8,505 nt of DNA from JBOHPP01 sp050731755 (GTDB lineage: Bacteria > Methylomirabilota > Methylomirabilia > Rokubacteriales > CSP1-6). The DNA lies in NCBI GenBank assembly GCA_050731755.1, contig JBOHPP010000058.1:1-8505 (forward strand), in the 5' to 3' direction. Both the position numbers and the translations under genes were made by a program. Shown here in pieces: positions 5,879-8,505 of this stretch. Each line of letters opens with the position of its first letter. The first letter of the stretch is position 1. Under the pieces are notes generated by a model that was not told the DNA's origin, ran no database searches, and was given only the letters and a program-made list of their open reading frames with translations.

Positions 5879-6061
5879 GAGCTCGACCACATGCCGCTGG
5901 GAGTTCTGGAACCGGCCATCGCGCGCCGGGAACATCGTCTACCCATCGCATTCGACCGCGATCTGCCCTTCGAATGGGTCGCCGTATGCCGTGTATACCG
6001 GAGACCGCCTCGAGCCGGCGACCTCGGGGCCTCCACATCTCGGGAGGGGGGAGACGCAAGG

Positions 6062-6445
6062 ATGAGCCTGACGGACACGGGAGTCTCGGAAGCCCGGCAG
6101 CAGATCGAGCGTTGGATCGAGGAGAGCCAGCTCCTGCTGGGACGCATCATCCCCAGCGTGCTGGACGAGAACCAGCGCTTGCGCGAAAAGGCGCTGGACG
6201 CCGAGCGGGACTACGACCGCATGCGGGAGGAGATCGCAATGCTTCGGCGGGAGATCGGCGGGCTCCAGTCGGAGCTGGAGGCACTACGCGGTCAGCACGA
6301 GTACCTGAGGAACGAGCAGTCCGTCGTCGCCGAGGCGCTCTCCCGGGCCCTCCATCACATGACCCAGATGACGCAGCCGATCAACGAGATGGTAGCCAAG
6401 CTGCACGTGGCTCAGCCCCTGACGCTGGAGGGCTCGCTCCGCTAG
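6062..6445 (+). CDS. Small coiled-coil protein of unknown function
   Basis: This 127-residue soluble protein was not recognised as a named family. Residues about 34-98 form one long, charged, heptad-like helix (DENQRLREKALDAERDYDRMREEIAMLRREIGGLQSELEALRGQHEYL) typical of a dimeric coiled coil. The C-terminal third (ALHHMTQMTQPINEMVAKL) is amphipathic. No signal peptide, membrane segment or cysteine is present. The ATG at 6062 has a purine-rich GGGAGGGGGGAG upstream and AAGG immediately before it. The frame is open back to an ATG at 5840, but that one lacks a ribosome site, lies in a hairpin and gives low-complexity, arginine-rich residues. Transcription from the EF-G side is possible. A cell-division or signalling scaffold would be a guess. 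Confidence 0.72.
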   Translation: MSLTDTGVSEARQQIERWIEESQLLLGRIIPSVLDENQRLREKALDAERDYDRMREEIAMLRREIGGLQSELEALRGQHEYLRNEQSVVAEALSRALHHMTQMTQPINEMVAKLHVAQPLTLEGSLR

Positions 6446-6464
6446 GAACGCACAGGCATGTCGA

Positions 6465-6493
6465 GGAGCGCCCCGGCTTCGCCGGGGTGCTCC
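6465..6493 (+). terminator. Terminator-like hairpin after the coiled-coil gene
   Basis: GGAGCGCCCCGGC (6465-6477) pairs with GCCGGGGTGCTCC (6481-6493) around a TTC loop, giving 13 pairs including one G-T. It lies 19 bases past the stop codon. No T-run follows, as in other hairpins of this window. Its position between convergent genes supports a terminator role, which may work in both directions. Confidence 0.6.
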
Positions 6494-6506
6494 GAGCGCT
6501 GGGGGT

Positions 6507-6569
6507 TGGGGGGCCATCTCGGGGCCCCCCATATACTTACCGGGCCATCTCGGGCCCCCCCCATGTCTT
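6507..6569. repeat. Two direct repeats, each forming a GC hairpin
   Basis: GGGCCATCTCGGG occurs at 6511-6523 and again at 6542-6554, 31 bp apart, and each copy is followed by a C-run and an ATRTMTT-like tail. Copy 1 folds into TGGGGGGCC (6507-6515)/GGCCCCCCA (6523-6531); copy 2 folds into GGGCC (6542-6546)/GGCCC (6553-6557). They lie downstream of the DppC-like gene on the minus strand. They resemble a short dispersed intergenic (REP-like) element and may help terminate the convergent transcripts. Confidence 0.6.
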
Positions 6570-6573
6570 GGTC

Positions 6574-7503
6574 CTACGACCCGCGCAGGCGCGGGTCGAG
6601 CACGTCACGCAGGGCGTCCCCCAGCATGTTGAATCCGAAGACGGCCAGTGAGATGGCGAGCCCCGGCCAGATGGCCATCCACGGCGCCCGGAACATGTAC
6701 GTCCGCCCCGAACCTGACAGCATCGCCCCCCACGAGGGGTAGGGTGGCGGCACGCCGAACCCCAGGAACGACAGCGCCGACTCGGCCAGGATCACGCCCC
6801 CCAGGCCGATCGTGGCCACGATGATGATGGTCGCGGCCACGTTGGGCAGGATGTGGCGGAGGATGATGCGGGCGTGGCCGCAGCCCATGGCCCGCGCGGC
6901 CTCGACGTAGACGTTGGCTGCCACCTGCAATGTGGCCCCGCGGATGACGCGGGAGTTGATGGCGGCCACGATGATGGACAGAGCCAGGATCACGTTGAGC
7001 ATGCCGGGGCCGAGCACCGCCATCACCGACAGGATGATCACGAGGTACGGGAACGACATCCAGGCGTCGACCAGGCGCTGCACGACGATGTCGTAAGCGC
7101 CGCCGAAGTAGCCGCTGGAGACGCCGATCAGGCTGGCCAGGACGATCCCCAGCGCGATGGTGGTGAAGCCCACGGTGACCGATACCCGGGCGCCGTAGAC
7201 GACGCGGCTCCACATGTCGCGCCCGAGGTTGTCGGTGCCCAGCCAGTGGACCGTGCTCGGCGGCTTCATCCGGGCCCCGCGGATCGTCTCGTCGTAGTCG
7301 AAGGGGGCGATGCGCTCGGCGAAGACGGCCATGACCAGCATCGCCACCACGAGCACCCCGCCAATGGCGCCCAGTGGCTTGCGGCGGACGAACCGCCACA
7401 GGCCCTGTAGCGCCCGCCCGGTCGTCCCCCGCCGGCCCTCGAGCGCCGGCGCCGCCCGGGGCACCGGCGACAGGACCGTGTCGACCGCGTGGCCGTCGCT
7501 CAT
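6574..7503 (-). CDS. dppC: Peptide/nickel-type ABC transporter permease, DppC-like
   Basis: This 309-residue inner-membrane subunit matches the usual DppC/OppC/GsiD length. A 35-residue cytoplasmic lead precedes the OppC N-terminal segment (RFVRRKPLGAIGGVLVVAMLVMAVFA, 38-62). HWLGTDNLGRDMWSRVVYGARVSV (86-109) is the hallmark periplasmic-to-membrane motif. Further hydrophobic spans lie near 110-130, 150-182, 222-248 and 276-294. The EAA loop that docks on the ATPase, VEAARAMGCGHARIILRHILPN, is at 200-221, and the protein ends with the typical LDPRLRG. It begins 4 bases after the stop of the DppB-like gene, so the two are co-translated. Substrate may be a dipeptide, oligopeptide, glutathione or nickel; the permease alone does not tell. 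The last codons contain a 10-bp inverted repeat (6577-6598). Confidence 0.92.
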   Translation of the reverse strand: MSDGHAVDTVLSPVPRAAPALEGRRGTTGRALQGLWRFVRRKPLGAIGGVLVVAMLVMAVFAERIAPFDYDETIRGARMKPPSTVHWLGTDNLGRDMWSRVVYGARVSVTVGFTTIALGIVLASLIGVSSGYFGGAYDIVVQRLVDAWMSFPYLVIILSVMAVLGPGMLNVILALSIIVAAINSRVIRGATLQVAANVYVEAARAMGCGHARIILRHILPNVAATIIIVATIGLGGVILAESALSFLGFGVPPPYPSWGAMLSGSGRTYMFRAPWMAIWPGLAISLAVFGFNMLGDALRDVLDPRLRGS

Positions 7504-7507
7504 CGGC

Positions 7508-8452
7508 TCAGTACCGGATCCGCGGATCGAGAACAGCGTACAGCGCGTCCACGGCGAGATTCATGAAGACGATGAAGGAAACGACAACGAGGTTCACGCC
7601 CTGGATGACCGGGTAATCCCGCTGATTGATGGCGTCGAAGAGAAAGCGGCTCATCCCGGGGATGCCGAAGATCTGCTCGATGATGACCGTGCCGCCGATG
7701 ATCTGAGCGATCTGAATGCCCAGGACGGTGACGACGGGGATGACGGCATTGCGCAGGCCGTGCTTGAGGACGATCACGCGCTCGCGTAGCCCCTTGGCCC
7801 ACGCCGTGCGGACGTAGTCCTGGCGCAACACCTCCAGGAGCATGCCCCGGGTCAGCCGCATGAGGGCGGCGGCCGAGGCGATGCCGAGAATGAGCGCGGG
7901 AAGGAGAAACTGGGCCACGTGGGCCACCTGGTCCTGGCTGAACTCGGTAAATCCGCTGACCGGCCGCCAGCCCCACCAGATGGCGGGCAAGACGATGACC
8001 AGGGTGGCCAGCCAGAAGCCGGGCATCGACAGCCCCAGGATGGCCGCGCTGCGGGCGAGGTAGTCGCGCAGCGTGTCCTGCCGGGTCGCCGAGACCACGC
8101 CGATGGGCACCGAGATGAGAATGGCGAAAACGGTGGCGAAGAAGGCCAGCTCCAGGGTCACCGGGAGACGGCGCCCGATCTCTTCCAGCACCGGGCGCCG
8201 CGTCCACAGAGACTCGCCGAGATCGCCTTGCACGACGCGGCCCAGCCACTCGAAGTACTGCACATAGATGGGCCGATCCAGCCCGAGCTTGGCCCGCAGC
8301 TCCTCGAGGTCCTTGGCGTAAGCCTTCTCCTCGAGCATGAGCGCGACGACATCGCCCGGGATCAGCCGCGGCAGCGTGAAAACGATCAGCGACGCGATCA
8401 GCAGCGACGGGATCGCCACCAGCAGCCGCTTGACGAAGTACCGCTTCAGCAC
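7508..8452 (-). CDS. dppB: Peptide/nickel-type ABC transporter permease, DppB-like
   Basis: This 314-residue permease starts at a GTG at 8452 (MLKRYFVKRLLVAIPSLLIASLIVFTLPRLIPGD), the standard DppB N-terminus with its first membrane span at about 9-31. The periplasmic loop carries KLGLDRPIYVQYFEWLGRVVQGDLGESL (55-82). Spans follow near 98-121, 136-159, 181-199, 236-258 and 284-306. The ATPase-docking EAA loop is DYVRTAWAKGLRERVIVLKHGLRN (212-235), and the end is LDPRIRY. It pairs with the DppC-like subunit to form the channel of an ATP-driven importer fed by a periplasmic binding protein. No Shine-Dalgarno sequence is evident before the GTG (upstream bases GACGCCACCC), but no ATG or better site is available. 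The binding-protein and ATPase genes are not in the window. Confidence 0.92.
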   Translation of the reverse strand: MLKRYFVKRLLVAIPSLLIASLIVFTLPRLIPGDVVALMLEEKAYAKDLEELRAKLGLDRPIYVQYFEWLGRVVQGDLGESLWTRRPVLEEIGRRLPVTLELAFFATVFAILISVPIGVVSATRQDTLRDYLARSAAILGLSMPGFWLATLVIVLPAIWWGWRPVSGFTEFSQDQVAHVAQFLLPALILGIASAAALMRLTRGMLLEVLRQDYVRTAWAKGLRERVIVLKHGLRNAVIPVVTVLGIQIAQIIGGTVIIEQIFGIPGMSRFLFDAINQRDYPVIQGVNLVVVSFIVFMNLAVDALYAVLDPRIRY

Positions 8453-8488
8453 GGGTGGCGTCGCCGTGCAGGGTTGACAGCCGGCGCG

Positions 8489-8505
8489 AGCGAGCTGCGC
8501 TCGCT
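8489..8505. terminator. Hairpin at the right edge, upstream of the permeases
   Basis: AGCGAGC-TGC-GCTCGCT is a perfect 7-bp stem with a three-base loop, cut by or ending at the window edge. It lies in the leader of the permease pair. It could terminate an upstream gene, or attenuate transcription between a binding-protein gene and the permeases as in many dpp-type operons. The 8453-8488 spacer otherwise holds nothing clear. Confidence 0.35.

Noticed and set aside
3719..5935. Long open frames (over 240 codons) antisense to the EF-G-like gene
   Set aside because: They are shadows of a GC-rich coding strand. Their products are rich in H, R, G and L without domain patterns, and the plus strand holds a complete EF-G.
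5840..6061. Longer start for the coiled-coil protein (201 residues)
   Set aside because: The ATG at 5840 has no ribosome site and lies in a stem-loop, and the added residues are low-complexity. The ATG at 6062 has purine-rich sequence upstream.
8474..8479. TTGACA on the plus strand near the right edge, as a promoter
   Set aside because: No -10 element or gene can be seen before the sequence ends, so a lone hexamer is not enough.

Overview
This is a GC-rich bacterial window holding ordinary metabolic, translation and transport genes with a small accessory patch near the left end. The base composition, the dipeptide-type ABC permeases, the tandem Uma2 genes, the second-type EF-G and the G-rich intergenic hairpins suggest an uncultivated soil or subsurface lineage. 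Candidatus Rokubacteria/Methylomirabilota is a guess from memory of similar repeats and is not shown by the sequence.

Left part (1-2128). A fumarylacetoacetate hydrolase family gene enters from the left and ends at 126, tail to tail with a minus-strand toxin-antitoxin pair. The antitoxin is Phd/VapB-like (552-842) and the toxin is a VapC-type PIN ribonuclease (130-552); the two genes overlap by one base. A palindrome covers the antitoxin start codon and its probable -10 element. Next come two tandem minus-strand Uma2-family (DUF820) genes. The upstream copy (1565-2128) is intact. The downstream copy (893-1568) is broken by two frameshifts and seems to have carried an extra helical segment.

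Middle part (2129-6445). A 108-bp divergent spacer leads to a plus-strand threonine-synthase-like PLP enzyme (2237-3472). A 261-bp intergenic region follows, with a TTC-loop hairpin, G-rich tandem repeats and an 11-bp perfect stem. Then comes an EF-G-like translational GTPase of the GHGGVGKT type (3734-5818). A structured 243-bp spacer, with a TTGACA box and two nested inverted repeats, precedes a small coiled-coil protein of unknown function (6062-6445).

Right part (6446-8505). Several strong hairpins, including a 31-bp-period direct repeat, separate the coiled-coil gene from two convergent minus-strand genes. These encode the two membrane subunits of a peptide/nickel-type ABC importer (DppB-like 7508-8452, DppC-like 6574-7503). 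No ATPase or binding-protein gene lies in the window. A short hairpin closes the right edge.

No clearly new multi-gene system is visible. The best leads are the apparently leaderless, operator-covered toxin-antitoxin promoter, the decaying Uma2 duplicate, and the structured intergenic repeats.
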